DNA from: Salinigranum marinum
Lineage (GTDB): Archaea; Halobacteriota; Halobacteria; Halobacteriales; Haloferacaceae
NCBI RefSeq assembly: GCF_024228675.1
Contig: NZ_CP100461.1
Location: 62,001-126,000, forward strand
Direction: 5' to 3'
DNA length: 64,000 bases
The notes under the pieces: generated by a model
The model's input: only the letters and a program-made list of their open reading frames with translations
Database searches by the model: none
What the model was told of the DNA's origin: nothing
Program-made: the position numbers and the translations under genes
Shown: piece after piece, positions 55,621-64,000 of the stretch
How positions within the stretch are numbered: the first letter of the stretch is position 1
Layout: the number at the start of each line of letters is the position of its first letter

Positions 55621-56406
55621 TCAGACGCTCCGACGAACGCTCCGGAGCGTCGCCACCACGTCCCGGGCGTCGTCAACGAGCGCGAGGTCACACTCGTAGC
55701 GCGCCGGCCACGGCAACCCCCGGTCGATTCGGAGCGTCCCGTCGACGACGGCGACGGCGCGAACGCGTCGCCACGGGACGACGCTCGCGCCGAGTCGCCG
55801 CCGCGGAACGACGACCAGACCGCGGTCGACCACGTAGAGGTCCACCTCCTGGGTGTCGACGAGGGTCACGCCCACGGCGGTCCCCGCGACCACGCCGACG
55901 AGGAGTGGGAGACCGACCGTCTCGCCGGCAACGAGGCGGACGACGCCCGCACCGAACAGTGAGGACGCCACCGAGAGGACGAACAGCCGACGGGGGGATT
56001 CGGTCAGTGACAGGTGGAGGTGAACCGTCTCGCGTGCCCTGAGAACCCGCGCGCGGCGACGCCGACCCGTCTCGACGACCACGATCCCGAGGAGCGCGAG
56101 CCCCGCCGACGGGACGGCGAGCGACGCGGGGAGGACCGCGTACCCCAGTGCCTCACCACCCATGACCCCGAAGATCGGGAGGAGCGCACCCCCACCGAGC
56201 GGGAGGTACAGTCGTGCGGCGACGGCGCGGTCGATCCGTTCCGGAGCCTGTTCGAGGAGGGTCCACGTGACGAGCGCGGCGACGACCACGACACCTGCTC
56301 CCTCCGGCACCACGCCGAGACGCGGGACGAGGACGGCGCCGACCGCACCGACCAGGAGCGCGACGGTGATACTGAACGAGTCCGCGGATGGAGGGCGAAG
56401 TCGCAC
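55621..56406 (-). CDS. Membrane protein with C-terminal PH-like domain (unassigned)
   Basis: A 261-residue protein with about six hydrophobic helices in two blocks (SITVALLVGAVGAVLVPRLG, then helices near 70-110 and 140-180). A soluble tail follows: YVVDRGLVVVPRRRLGASVV then PWRRVRAVAVVDGTLRIDRG, the beta pattern of small bacterial/archaeal PH domains. Function is unknown. It stands alone between the CARDB operon and the DUF7847-like gene. Confidence 0.7.
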   Translation of the reverse strand: MRLRPPSADSFSITVALLVGAVGAVLVPRLGVVPEGAGVVVVAALVTWTLLEQAPERIDRAVAARLYLPLGGGALLPIFGVMGGEALGYAVLPASLAVPSAGLALLGIVVVETGRRRRARVLRARETVHLHLSLTESPRRLFVLSVASSLFGAGVVRLVAGETVGLPLLVGVVAGTAVGVTLVDTQEVDLYVVDRGLVVVPRRRLGASVVPWRRVRAVAVVDGTLRIDRGLPWPARYECDLALVDDARDVVATLRSVRRSV

Positions 56407-56546
56407 GAGTATTCCGGGGACCCGGGGTTACGAAAATCCTCCGTCGGGGTCGATCCGCCGCGTCCCGGGCCGGAGTACAGCTCGCCGTGCGTTCCGACGA
56501 CAGCCACGGACTCACGAGCGACACGCGTGACGACGTGCAGTTGCGG

Positions 56547-57395
56547 TTACCCCGTCGGACGGATCCGCCGGTAGAACGCCGTCGAGAACGCGGCGAAGAA
56601 TCCCCCGAAGAGGCCACTGCACACCACCAGCAGAGCCACCAGTCCGACCGTCCCAGCCAGGCCCACGGTCGGGATGTCGACCGGGAGGACGTTCGCGAGT
56701 GGCGTCGCAGTTGCCCCGTCCACCCCTCTCCCCGGCCCGGAGAGCCGTGGCGAGGTGAGAAGCGAGAACAGTCCTCCGAACAGCCCGAAGGTGGCACCCG
56801 CGACCGCGGTAACGAGAGTGTACCCGAGCACGGCGACCAGGTTGTGTCGAACACACCAGACGCTTCGCTTGACCCCTTCGACCGCCCGGCGGTCGTCGAC
56901 CACGATGGCGTGGCCGAAGAACTGGACGGCGAACGCGACGACGAGGTATCCGAGGAGCGCCAGGAGGCCGATCGCGCCGAGCGCCACGAGCGGAAGCGTG
57001 TGCAGTTGTCCACCGCTCTGGAAGAACAGGAGGCCGCCGACGATGGTGGCGAAGACGATGACGAACCCCAACACGAGGTTGACGGCGAACAGACTGAGGT
57101 AGACGACGAGCATCGACACGTAGTGGGCCTTCCCCTCGCGGGTCAGCGTCCCGATCGAGGTCCGGCCGTCGATCGCCTCGTTCGCCATGCCGATGACGCC
57201 GCCGAAGAAGAACGGCGTGACGAAGATCGTGATCCCGCTGAACCCCAGCGAGACGAGGCCACCGACGAGGGGATGAAGCGACTGCGCGACGAGCCCCGGC
57301 AGTTGGAGGAGGCTGAACGCCGCCGCGACGACGAACAGCGCGGGGTTTCGTCTCACCGCACCGACCGCTGTCTGGAGGGCTTCGAGGACTGCCAT
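56547..57395 (-). CDS. DUF7847-like polytopic membrane protein
   Basis: A 282-residue protein beginning MAVLEALQTAVGAVRRNPAL at ATG 57395, with about six helices and the pattern FGHAIVVDDRRAVEGVKRSV common to these haloarchaeal proteins. GCTTTATCA (57416-57424) is centred 25 nt before the ATG, so a longer start at 57455 is rejected. Function unknown; possibly a membrane-organising or transport-accessory role. I recall the family name rather than confirm it. Confidence 0.7.
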   Translation of the reverse strand: MAVLEALQTAVGAVRRNPALFVVAAAFSLLQLPGLVAQSLHPLVGGLVSLGFSGITIFVTPFFFGGVIGMANEAIDGRTSIGTLTREGKAHYVSMLVVYLSLFAVNLVLGFVIVFATIVGGLLFFQSGGQLHTLPLVALGAIGLLALLGYLVVAFAVQFFGHAIVVDDRRAVEGVKRSVWCVRHNLVAVLGYTLVTAVAGATFGLFGGLFSLLTSPRLSGPGRGVDGATATPLANVLPVDIPTVGLAGTVGLVALLVVCSGLFGGFFAAFSTAFYRRIRPTG

Positions 57396-57626
57396 GTTCT
57401 GACGGCGCGATCCACTGATAAAGCAGTACTGGTGCGCACGATCGACGCGGCTCACGGCCCGTGATCCCGCGCTTGCGAACGCACCGAGGGGCCATCCGGG
57501 GGACCGTCGTGACCGACCGCGTCACGCGATTCGACCGTCGCGGCGACCGGGTAGCGTCACCGCCTCGCACAAACACCGGTTTGAGCTTTCACGGGGACTA
57601 TGTCCGTCGCGGCGGCACGATCCCAC

Positions 57627-58286
57627 ATGGAGTTAGAGGAGTTCGCGAAAGCCAACGCCCCCGTCGAGGGTGGCGACGGGTTCCAGAAGGAGAACAAGCG
57701 ACTCGTAGACATCCCGCTCGACGGGACGGTGATGATCAAAGCCGGATCGATGATCGCCTACACTGGCGACATGACCTTCACCGGGAAGTCCTCCGCCGAG
57801 GGAGGGATCACCGGCTTCGTCAAGAGCGCCGTGACGAACGAAGGGACACCCATCATGGAGGCCGAGGGTCACGGCCACCTCTACGTCGCCGACCAGGGCA
57901 AGAAAGCACAGATACTCGATCTCGACGCGGACGAGTCGATCTCGGTCAACGGCACCGACGTCCTCGCGTTCGAGTCCACGGTCGACTACGAGATCAGCAC
58001 GATCGGGAGCCTCTCCGAAGCCGCTGCGGGGGGGCTGACGAACGTCTACCTCACCGGTCCCGGGCAGGTCGTCATCTCGACGCACGGCGACCCGCTCGTG
58101 GTCACGCCGCCGGTGTTCACCGATCCGGACGCGACCGTCGCGTGGAGCACGAACCTCTCGCCGTCGGTCGCGACCAACAAGAAACTGGAGATCGGTCAGA
58201 CCTCCGGGGAGACCGTACAGATGGAGTTCACCGGCTCGGACGGGTTCGTCGTCATCCAGCCGTACGAGGAAGGCTCGCAGCTGTAA
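57627..58286 (+). CDS. AIM24 family protein
   Basis: A 219-residue protein with MELEEFAKANAPVEGGDGFQ, then VMIKAGSMIAYTGDMTFTGK, FVKSAVTNEGTPIMEAEGHG, GKKAQILDLDADESI, LTGPGQVVISTHGDPLVVTP and DATVAWSTNLSPS. This is the beta-rich TRAP-like fold of AIM24 (DUF124) proteins, found widely in prokaryotes and in mitochondria; molecular role unclear. ATG 57627 fits the family start; ATG 57600 adds nine residues. Its 3' end overlaps a minus-strand frame by 91 nt. Confidence 0.88.
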   Translation: MELEEFAKANAPVEGGDGFQKENKRLVDIPLDGTVMIKAGSMIAYTGDMTFTGKSSAEGGITGFVKSAVTNEGTPIMEAEGHGHLYVADQGKKAQILDLDADESISVNGTDVLAFESTVDYEISTIGSLSEAAAGGLTNVYLTGPGQVVISTHGDPLVVTPPVFTDPDATVAWSTNLSPSVATNKKLEIGQTSGETVQMEFTGSDGFVVIQPYEEGSQL

Positions 58287-58684
58287 GCCGAGACCGGCCG
58301 GTACTCGTCTGGGAAGACCGCACCCGGATCCCGCGACTCGAAGGACGTCTTCTCGCCGTCGAAGACTCGCGCGGCGCAGTGGACCATGGCCGCGTCGAGG
58401 ACGGTCGCCACGCTCGAAGAGACCGCGAGCACGCACGACAGCGCCCTGTCCGTGTAGCGGTCGTCGACGGACAGCGATCCGACGATCCCGAACCGGTACG
58501 CGACGGCCGCGAGGACGGCGAACGCGCTGTCGACGGCGGGTGGGTTCGGCGCGGGGAGGACGGCGAGCGTCGCGTGCTGCCTGAACACGTCGAGACCGCT
58601 GGACGTGATGTCGAAGCCACTGGCCGCGCCTCCGTTCCCGGGCCAGACCCCGCGGATGAGTGCACCCGTGATGGGATGAGTCAC
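58196..58684 (-). pseudogene. Probable truncated DUF6159-like membrane protein gene
   Basis: A 162-residue frame with high-GC third positions contains GFDITSSGLDVFRQHATLAV, FAVLAAVAYRFGIVGSLSVD and SSVATVLDAAMVHCAARVFD then GEKTSFES. This is the order seen in DUF6159 proteins (as I remember them: a helix, then FNAALV..A...DGEDPS). The usual first helices are weak or missing, the C-terminal domain is absent, and the tail runs antisense into the AIM24 gene. It is most simply a decayed copy. The GTG start at 58684 is a guess. Confidence 0.4.
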
Positions 58685-58920
58685 TGATGTGGTCGAGACG
58701 TTACACGCGTAAGCATGTAATCTGACAGTTTCGTGAGCGTCCTGGTCGTGAGTGAGTCGTCTGATCACCCGCGGGAGAGACAGTCGTGCCGAGGCAAGAG
58801 ATATTCGGGCACCGGATCCGTCGGTCGATCCGTCCGCGGAGCCACGCCGGTCTTCCCCCCGCAGCGTCAGCCCTCGGACGGCTCACACGGACCCTGTCGC
58901 GAGCGAGTCGATCGGGTCGA

Positions 58921-59310
58921 TCACAGCACTCCCTTCTCTTCGATCGACACGCGAACCCTCGGAAGAAACGACTTCCAGTCGCGCTCTGCGCTCACGGTGT
59001 CTTCGAGCACGGGTCGCTCGAACGCACCGCGGACGAACTGCGTCCCGGTGTCGGTGACGCCGAGGCTGTCGCCGCGTAACTCGTACGTCTCGCTGACGCG
59101 CTCGCCGGGGTCGAGCGGCCGGACGAGCGGCGTCGAGGTGGCCCCGTAGCTCAACAGGAGCACGCCGAGCGGGAGGAGGGCGGTTCCGGCGACCTGTACG
59201 TAGCCGACCGTGGCGTTCGCACCGAGTGCGCCCCGGCCGACGTAGCCGGGCCGGTATCCCCAGATGACGAGAAGGGCCGCGAGCAGCCAGACGCCCTTCG
59301 ACGTCGCCAC
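58921..59310 (-). CDS. Small membrane protein, two helices (unassigned)
   Basis: A 129-residue protein from GTG 59310. Two hydrophobic helices (WLLAALLVIWGY and VAGTALLPLGVLLLSYGA) precede a soluble beta-rich tail (YELRGDSLGVTDTGTQFVRG, PRVRVSIEEKGVL). An AGAGGG stretch upstream may aid initiation. A long in-frame extension upstream is Arg/Ser-rich and rejected. No family recognised. Confidence 0.6.
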   Translation of the reverse strand: MATSKGVWLLAALLVIWGYRPGYVGRGALGANATVGYVQVAGTALLPLGVLLLSYGATSTPLVRPLDPGERVSETYELRGDSLGVTDTGTQFVRGAFERPVLEDTVSAERDWKSFLPRVRVSIEEKGVL

Positions 59311-59669
59311 TGCTCGGCCCTCTTTGTGTGCGAGCGGGGACCAGCGAATCAGTCCTCCCGACTCGTGGCGGGGTTTATCAACTGTGGCTGACCGTTCCCC
59401 CTCTCTCCCTCGACCGCTGGCCCACCGTCGGCCGGGTCGCTTCGATCCGTCTCGGCTCCCTGGCCCCGCCCGGAGGCGTCGGCCGGCTTGCGGCACGTCT
59501 CGGGCGCGGACGGAGCCCCACCGCTGAGCTTCGACCGGGATACCTCGTCCGTGCGACAGAGGCAATCCGGTCGGCGCTGTCCGTGCTCGCCCGAAGAGAC
59601 TGAAACCGTCGTTTGAACCTCCACAACCGATACTCGTGTGAGACGCGAACGGCAGGGTGGTGACATCCA

Positions 59670-60569
59670 ATGGAAACACCGCCCGACCGGTCCCGACGCG
59701 CGATGCTCTCCGCCACCGCACTCGCCGGCCTCGGTTCCCTGGCCGGCTGTCTCGGGTCGACGTCAGAGCTCCCGGCGGTCGCCGACGCCGCCGACCCCGC
59801 CGCGGCAGAGACCACGGCGCCCGCCGAGCAGTGTCTGACCGACTTCCTCGACGGCGCCAACGGCTCCGACGAGTACACGGAACGGTACGGGCCGGACGCC
59901 GAGCCAACGCTCGTCGTCGGCGCGAGTCCGGAGGGGACCGACGCACACGACGCGTTCGACCCCGTCGTCGCCCGCGTGGTCCCCGGAACGACCGTCTCCT
60001 GGCTGTGGACGGGATACGGCGGCCCGCACAACGTCGTCGCCCTCGACGGATCGTTCGACAGCGGTGAGCCGATCGACAGCAACGGCACGCACTTCGAGCA
60101 CACGTTCGCGGAGCCGGGCACGTACCGGTACGTCTCGGAGCCGGACCGAGACGAGGGGATGCGCGCCGTCGTCGAGGTCGCCGAACCGCCCTCCAGCGAC
60201 TATCCGGCGGTCGACGAGTGGCTCGTCAACGCCGACGGCTACGACGGGACGATCCCGGACCGCCGCGAGTACTCGACGGTGACGATCACCGTCGGGTCGG
60301 TCGCCGACAGCGACGCCCTCGACTTCGCCCCGCCAGCGGTGAAGCTCTCGCCGGAGACGACCGTCAAGTGGGTGTGGAGCGGCGACGGCGGGCCACACAA
60401 CGTCGCGTTCGAGGATCGCGACATCCGCCTCGACTCGTTCGAACCGGGCCCGGGCGTCCACTTCGAGCACACGTTCGAGGACACCGGCATCTACCGCTAC
60501 GCGTGTGAGCCCCACGAGTCGCTCGGTCAGCGGGGAGCGATCGTCGTCGAGGAACAGCAGGACGGCTGA
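59670..60569 (+). CDS. Two-domain cupredoxin (halocyanin-like) Tat lipoprotein with altered copper ligands
   Basis: A 299-residue protein. RSRRAMLSATALAGLGSLAGC is a Tat signal with lipobox. Domain 1 (about 60-170) keeps WTGYGGPHNVVAL with the first copper His, but where Cys and the second His belong it has YVSEPDRDEGM, i.e. Ser and Asp, retaining the Met. Domain 2 (about 185-295) has GGPHNVAF and YACEPHESLGQRG, with His, Cys and His but Gln in the axial Met position. Domain 2 could hold a type-1 copper with Gln as in stellacyanin; domain 1 probably cannot. Such proteins carry electrons on the outer membrane face. It has no obvious operon partner. Confidence 0.85.
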   Translation: METPPDRSRRAMLSATALAGLGSLAGCLGSTSELPAVADAADPAAAETTAPAEQCLTDFLDGANGSDEYTERYGPDAEPTLVVGASPEGTDAHDAFDPVVARVVPGTTVSWLWTGYGGPHNVVALDGSFDSGEPIDSNGTHFEHTFAEPGTYRYVSEPDRDEGMRAVVEVAEPPSSDYPAVDEWLVNADGYDGTIPDRREYSTVTITVGSVADSDALDFAPPAVKLSPETTVKWVWSGDGGPHNVAFEDRDIRLDSFEPGPGVHFEHTFEDTGIYRYACEPHESLGQRGAIVVEEQQDG

Positions 60570-60618
60570 GCGCCGTTCTCCGACGCTCGGTCGGCGGGTG
60601 CGTGAGACGACCCGCGAC

Positions 60619-61122
60619 TCATCGGGTTCGGTACCGTTTCGCAGTCGAGAGCCCGCCGAGGAGTGCGAACACCGCACCGATCCCCACGGCCAGCAGCGGG
60701 GCGTTCGACGTCTCGTGTCTCAAGAACGCGTCGTCGGGGTCGTCGGGGTCGACGTACGCCGTGACCGTCGTTCCCTCCTCGTACGCTCGAACGGCCGACT
60801 CGGCGGCCGACCGCGTATCGTACCTCGGTGCGATCTCCGCCGGGAACAGGTCGGTCCCCGTGTGGGAGTCGCCTCGGTACTCGTAGGCGAACTCGACCCG
60901 CGGTTCGTACTCGACGCCCGTTCCCGACGAGGGACTCGACTCCGTCTCGACGCCGACCTCGGTGATCGTCGCGTCGACCTCGACCGACTCCCGCACCGCG
61001 TCCGACTGCTGGACGTAATCGAAGACGCCGTAGCCGGTGACGCCGAGACCGATGACGAGCAAGACGACCGCGCCGCGGAGCGTCTCGGGCCCGTTGATGC
61101 TGATTCCCGTGTCGTCGGCCAT
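60619..61122 (-). CDS. DUF3592 domain membrane protein
   Basis: A 167-residue protein from ATG 61122. It has a first helix (VVLLVIGLGVTGYGVFDYVQ), an external beta domain starting VDATITEVGVETES, the YEPRVEFAYEYRGDSHTGTD stretch typical of DUF3592, EGTTVTAYVDPDDPDDAFLR, then a second helix (LLAVGIGAVFALLGGLSTAK). Function unknown. An upstream in-frame extension exists but is low-complexity Arg-rich sequence. Confidence 0.8.
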   Translation of the reverse strand: MADDTGISINGPETLRGAVVLLVIGLGVTGYGVFDYVQQSDAVRESVEVDATITEVGVETESSPSSGTGVEYEPRVEFAYEYRGDSHTGTDLFPAEIAPRYDTRSAAESAVRAYEEGTTVTAYVDPDDPDDAFLRHETSNAPLLAVGIGAVFALLGGLSTAKRYRTR

Positions 61123-61460
61123 GCTACAGACCACCACCGGTCGATCGTCGGTCGGGACTGCGAACGTCCGGCCGGCGTCGGCCACTCCCGGCCGCGTCAC
61201 GACGAGAGCGGATCTCCGGTCCGGCCAGCGGGGGTCGCGGTCGGTAACGCCGCAGAAGCGGGCGGCGAACTGACGTCGCCGTGGGGGGGAGGGCAGTGCG
61301 CATCGGCTAGTCGACCGGCGTCCCCCAACAAAAACCCTCTGACGGGGCGACGCCAGCGGACCTCGGTGCCCCCGGCGGGCGGTGAGAGACGAGCTTCGCC
61401 GGTCGGGAGGCGTCTCGGGACCCGACCGACCGCGGCACCGCAACGCGGACCACCCGGACG

Positions 61461-61847
61461 CTATCGGCGTCGCCAGCGAGCGAGTGAGGCGAACCCGCCG
61501 ACGGCCGTCACGACGAACGCCCCACCGCTGGCCACCAGTGCGGACGCCGCGAACAGGCGAACGGCCAGCGTGAACGCCGTCGCGAACGCCACGGCGGCGA
61601 CCATCGACGCCACGGTGGTCCAGCCGACGGCCTTCCACGTCCGGTCGTACGGCGGCCAGCACTCGTTGTACGCGGTCGGGACGACGACGCCGACCGTCAG
61701 CAGGAGGAGGAAACTCCCGTCCGGTCCGAAGACGGTGCTGAACGCGTACGTGATCGGGAGGGCGACGAGGAGAGCCGTGTAGATGGTGACGTTTCGTTGC
61801 GCCCAGATTCGCTCGCGTATCGGAGTCTCCGTGGTCGTGGAGGGCAC
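61461..61847 (-). CDS. Small four-helix membrane protein (unassigned)
   Basis: A 128-residue protein from GTG 61847. After a short polar N-terminus (RERIWAQRNVTI) come four hydrophobic helices, with NECWPPYDRTWKAVGWTTVA as the central polar loop. TACTTTTTTCACG (about 61869-61882) is spaced 25-28 nt from the GTG, supporting this start over one at 61910. Family unknown. Confidence 0.6.
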   Translation of the reverse strand: MPSTTTETPIRERIWAQRNVTIYTALLVALPITYAFSTVFGPDGSFLLLLTVGVVVPTAYNECWPPYDRTWKAVGWTTVASMVAAVAFATAFTLAVRLFAASALVASGGAFVVTAVGGFASLARWRRR

Positions 61848-62058
61848 ACTCTGCCGTGGTTGCCGGAGCGTGAAAAAAGTAGGAGCTCCTGAACGAGTGA
61901 CGCCCGCCACACCGCTGTTCGGCCCGCGTTAGTCGAAGAACCGGCGCTGCAGTCATGCGCTCACTGACGGGCACGCCGGGAGGGGGTTTCGCGGGCGCGG
62001 AACGCGGCTCGGTGGAGGGTAAACGGGGAGCGAACAGGCTCCCCGCCCGGAAGGGTCG

Positions 62059-63543
62059 ATGAGTTATGCGGCGGACACCGCCGACGGAGACCAGTACACA
62101 AAAAAGTCGCACCGTCGTTCGTCCACGTATCCGACAGTGAGTCTGCGCGAGCGTCTCTCGTCCGTGACGTTCTTCTTCGGTGGTGCAGCCGTCTTGCTCG
62201 GCGCGAACCTGCTGCCGCTCGTCGGCGTCGTCGCCCGGGGCTGGAGCCTCTGGTCGTTGCTTGTCGTCTACTGGGTCGAGGCGCTCAGTACGGTCGTTCT
62301 GGCCGCGATCAAGACGCTGTTCGCCGAACGCGGCTCACCGGGGGTTCCCGGCCAGATCGAACCGTTACACGAACTCCGGGAGAAACGGGGTGGGTTGAGG
62401 CTCCGGGAGTCGTGGCCACCGATCTACCCGCGGAACGTGCCGTTCGCGCTCTCGATGCTCGGGGTGTGGTCCGTGACGGTCCTTCCGTTGAGCGTGCTCT
62501 ACTGGCTGTCGGTCGATCCGCCGACCGTGTTCTCGCTCGACCTCTTCCTCGGGATCGCTGCCCTGGTGGTCGCACAGGCGGTCGACTTCGTCTTCGAGTA
62601 CATCGGCACCGAAGAGTACACCGACGTGTCTGCACGGGAGATCGTGCGAACGCCCGCGCAGTTGACCGTGATTCTCCTGTCGCTCGGCCTGTTCGCGACC
62701 GGTGGCGGCCGAGCCGGTGGACTGTTGATCCTCGTCGGGGTCGTCCTCGCGAAGGCGACCGCGTCGCTGTACCGCTTCTACGTCGAACACGTCGGGACGC
62801 CGATCCTCCGACTCGGTGACCGACTCACCGACGACGAAGAGCTCAGCGAGCCACCGCCGGAACTCGACCTCCCGGACAAAGCGGTACGGGCGCGAGCCAC
62901 TGTCAGCGCGAAGTCGGTGTTGCTCGGGAGCGTCTGGTCGATCGCCTTCGGCTTCGCGAACCGGTTCGGCCTCGGTGTGCTCGCGCTCTCGGGACTCGCG
63001 GTCATCGCGGGTGAACCCGCGTGGATCGCCGTCGGTCTGCTCGCGGTCCTCGGGATCGTCGCCGCGCGGGTGCTCAGCTACTACTTCCGGTACGGGACGA
63101 TCGAGTATCAGCGACGAGGCGACACGCTCGTCGCGTACGACACGCTGTTGGAGGCGCCGCAGTGGATCGTCACGGTCGATCCGTTCACCGACTTCTCGGT
63201 GAAGAACGCGATCGCCGACCGACTGCTCGGGACGGGGACACTGACCGTTTCGGGCGTCGAGTCGCTCGACCGGGGCGACGTGCAGGTGGGGCCGGTCGCC
63301 GACATCGACCGCGTCGTCGAGACGCTCGAACTCCCGGTCGAAGAGACGGCGCGACCCGAGCGGGACCTGGCGGTGATCGGTGCCGCGGGCGTGTTGCTGC
63401 TGTGTTTCGTCGCCGTGCCGGTGGGGCTGTTCTTCACCTCCCGTATCAGCGACGGGATGGCGGTTGCGATCGCAATCGTGTGCGGGCCGTTTCTGTTGCT
63501 CCCGATCGGCGTGCTGCTCTGGGCTGCGTTCTCGCGGATCTGA
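62059..63543 (+). CDS. DUF6498-like membrane protein with C-terminal PH-like domain
   Basis: A 494-residue protein. The N-terminal half has five or six helices and the DUF6498-like pattern LLVVYWVEALSTVVLAAIKT with FVFEYIGTEEYTDVSAREIV. The middle is a charged linker (DEELSEPPPELDLPDKA), then two helices and a PH-like domain (YFRYGTIEYQRRGDTLVAYD, DFSVKNAIADRLLGTGTLTV). Two final helices end it. The combination of the two parts in one chain is notable. Role unknown; possibly a membrane-scaffold protein. Confidence 0.68.
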   Translation: MSYAADTADGDQYTKKSHRRSSTYPTVSLRERLSSVTFFFGGAAVLLGANLLPLVGVVARGWSLWSLLVVYWVEALSTVVLAAIKTLFAERGSPGVPGQIEPLHELREKRGGLRLRESWPPIYPRNVPFALSMLGVWSVTVLPLSVLYWLSVDPPTVFSLDLFLGIAALVVAQAVDFVFEYIGTEEYTDVSAREIVRTPAQLTVILLSLGLFATGGGRAGGLLILVGVVLAKATASLYRFYVEHVGTPILRLGDRLTDDEELSEPPPELDLPDKAVRARATVSAKSVLLGSVWSIAFGFANRFGLGVLALSGLAVIAGEPAWIAVGLLAVLGIVAARVLSYYFRYGTIEYQRRGDTLVAYDTLLEAPQWIVTVDPFTDFSVKNAIADRLLGTGTLTVSGVESLDRGDVQVGPVADIDRVVETLELPVEETARPERDLAVIGAAGVLLLCFVAVPVGLFFTSRISDGMAVAIAIVCGPFLLLPIGVLLWAAFSRI

Positions 63544-63924
63544 GTCACACCCCGACTAGCGTCGACGGACGCTGATCTCTCCGTCTTGGATCGATCTCGG
63601 TATGGGTCCGTCCGAGACAGTGGCCCGTGTGTCCGGTCGAGTTATGTGTCGGGGACCGCAGTCAGCGGTGAAGATGCCCTCCTCGACCAGCAGTCCCCCG
63701 CACGTGGGGGCCGTCCACACGCACGGCGCTGACGGACGGACACACTGAACGGACGAGTGGCCACACGGAGCGGAGAAAACGGACGAACGGACACGCGGAA
63801 CGAACGGAACGGACGAACGGTCACATCCCACGCGGGTGGTCTCCGGGCGTCCTCAATCACCCCTCTGGATCGACTCGGTTCCCGTGGGTGGCCGACAGAA
63901 CGGTCCCAGCGCGTCCACCGGACC
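63544..63924. other. Intergenic region with a periodic block
   Basis: Contains a CCCC-CACGTG-GGGG-type inverted repeat (about 63694-63711) and the 30-bp period block at 63748-63837. No confident gene. A minus-strand frame across it is built from 10-residue units and is probably not used. Confidence 0.35.
63748..63837. repeat. Three imperfect 30-bp tandem units
   Basis: AACGGACGA begins at 63748, 63778 and 63808, exactly 30 nt apart; the second and third copies share a 13-base exact match (AACGGACGAACGG). The rest of each unit is similar but degenerate. Period 30 gives 10-residue units in each reading frame (minus strand SVRPFSPLR-like). Confidence 0.6.
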
Positions 63925-64000
63925 GTGACGATGTACGACCGCGGGCCGCCAACCTCCTACGAGGTGATCGACGAGTGGGTCGACGGCGTCGGCCTGTCTC
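63925..64000 (+). CDS. Start of an unidentified gene (runs off right edge)
   Basis: From GTG 63925 or ATG 63931 the frame MYDRGPPTSYEVIDEWVDGV has haloarchaeal codon use and no stop to the window end. The fragment is too short to name. Confidence 0.45.
   Translation, partial: MTMYDRGPPTSYEVIDEWVDGVGLS

Noticed and set aside
63748-63837. CRISPR array
   Set aside because: Units are contiguous and degenerate with no unique spacers, and no cas genes are present in the window.

Overview
The window reads as the chromosome of a haloarchaeon. Proteins are very acidic, core genes have high GC at third codon positions, and secreted proteins carry twin-arginine lipoprotein signals. Many start codons sit 24-31 nt after an archaeal TATA box, as in leaderless transcripts. 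The trpD-trpF order and the many haloarchaea-type families suggest the Haloferacales, but genus cannot be fixed from sequence alone. All functions are read from motifs and remembered families, without database searches.

Layout. (1) 1-1687: end of a leftward trp operon (trpD, then trpF running off the edge). (2) 2309-3411: a tRNA-Val(GAC) gene followed by a graveyard: an IS605-like terminal hairpin, a truncated HTH gene and a broken tyrosine integrase. (3) 3503-10766: aldehyde dehydrogenase, SDR and a complete branched-chain-amino-acid-type (HAAT) ABC operon (livK-H-M-G-F order), then an MBL-fold hydrolase. (4) 12164-15176: a two-gene ABC exporter and a lipoprotein. (5) 15684-50038: a rhomboid protease, then a roughly 33-kb surface-glycan locus. 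It holds GT2 and GT4 glycosyltransferases, a sugar nucleotidyltransferase, a UDP-sugar dehydrogenase, a Gfo/Idh oxidoreductase, a pyruvyltransferase, a flippase, a polytopic membrane protein, a DUF1616 protein, a phosphatase/sulfatase-fold protein, a heparinase II/III-like lyase, two parallel beta-helix (pectate-lyase-like) proteins and an FG-GAP propeller. The locus is AT-richer, has long intergenic gaps, and carries two intact insertion sequences and several broken genes. (6) 50.9-55.5 kb: a stub of a second flippase, then a leftward operon with a CARDB-type surface protein and a MacB-like ABC transporter (one ATPase, two related permeases). (7) 55.6-64 kb: haloarchaeal membrane proteins, an AIM24 protein, a two-domain cupredoxin lipoprotein with altered copper ligands, and the start of an unidentified gene.

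How it works together. The glycan locus appears to make nucleotide sugars (nucleotidyltransferase, UDP-sugar dehydrogenase, Gfo/Idh), assemble them with glycosyltransferases, decorate them (pyruvyltransferase), flip the product (MOP flippase) and trim or bind it outside (heparinase-like and beta-helix proteins). Strongest leads: a beta-helix protein whose Tat signal lies in a different reading frame with its own promoter; a double cupredoxin with one domain missing Cys/His and the other with Gln where Met is expected; a possible slipped CT tract in a small membrane protein; a relic integrative element beside tRNA-Val; and the polysaccharide locus as an undescribed make-and-trim system.
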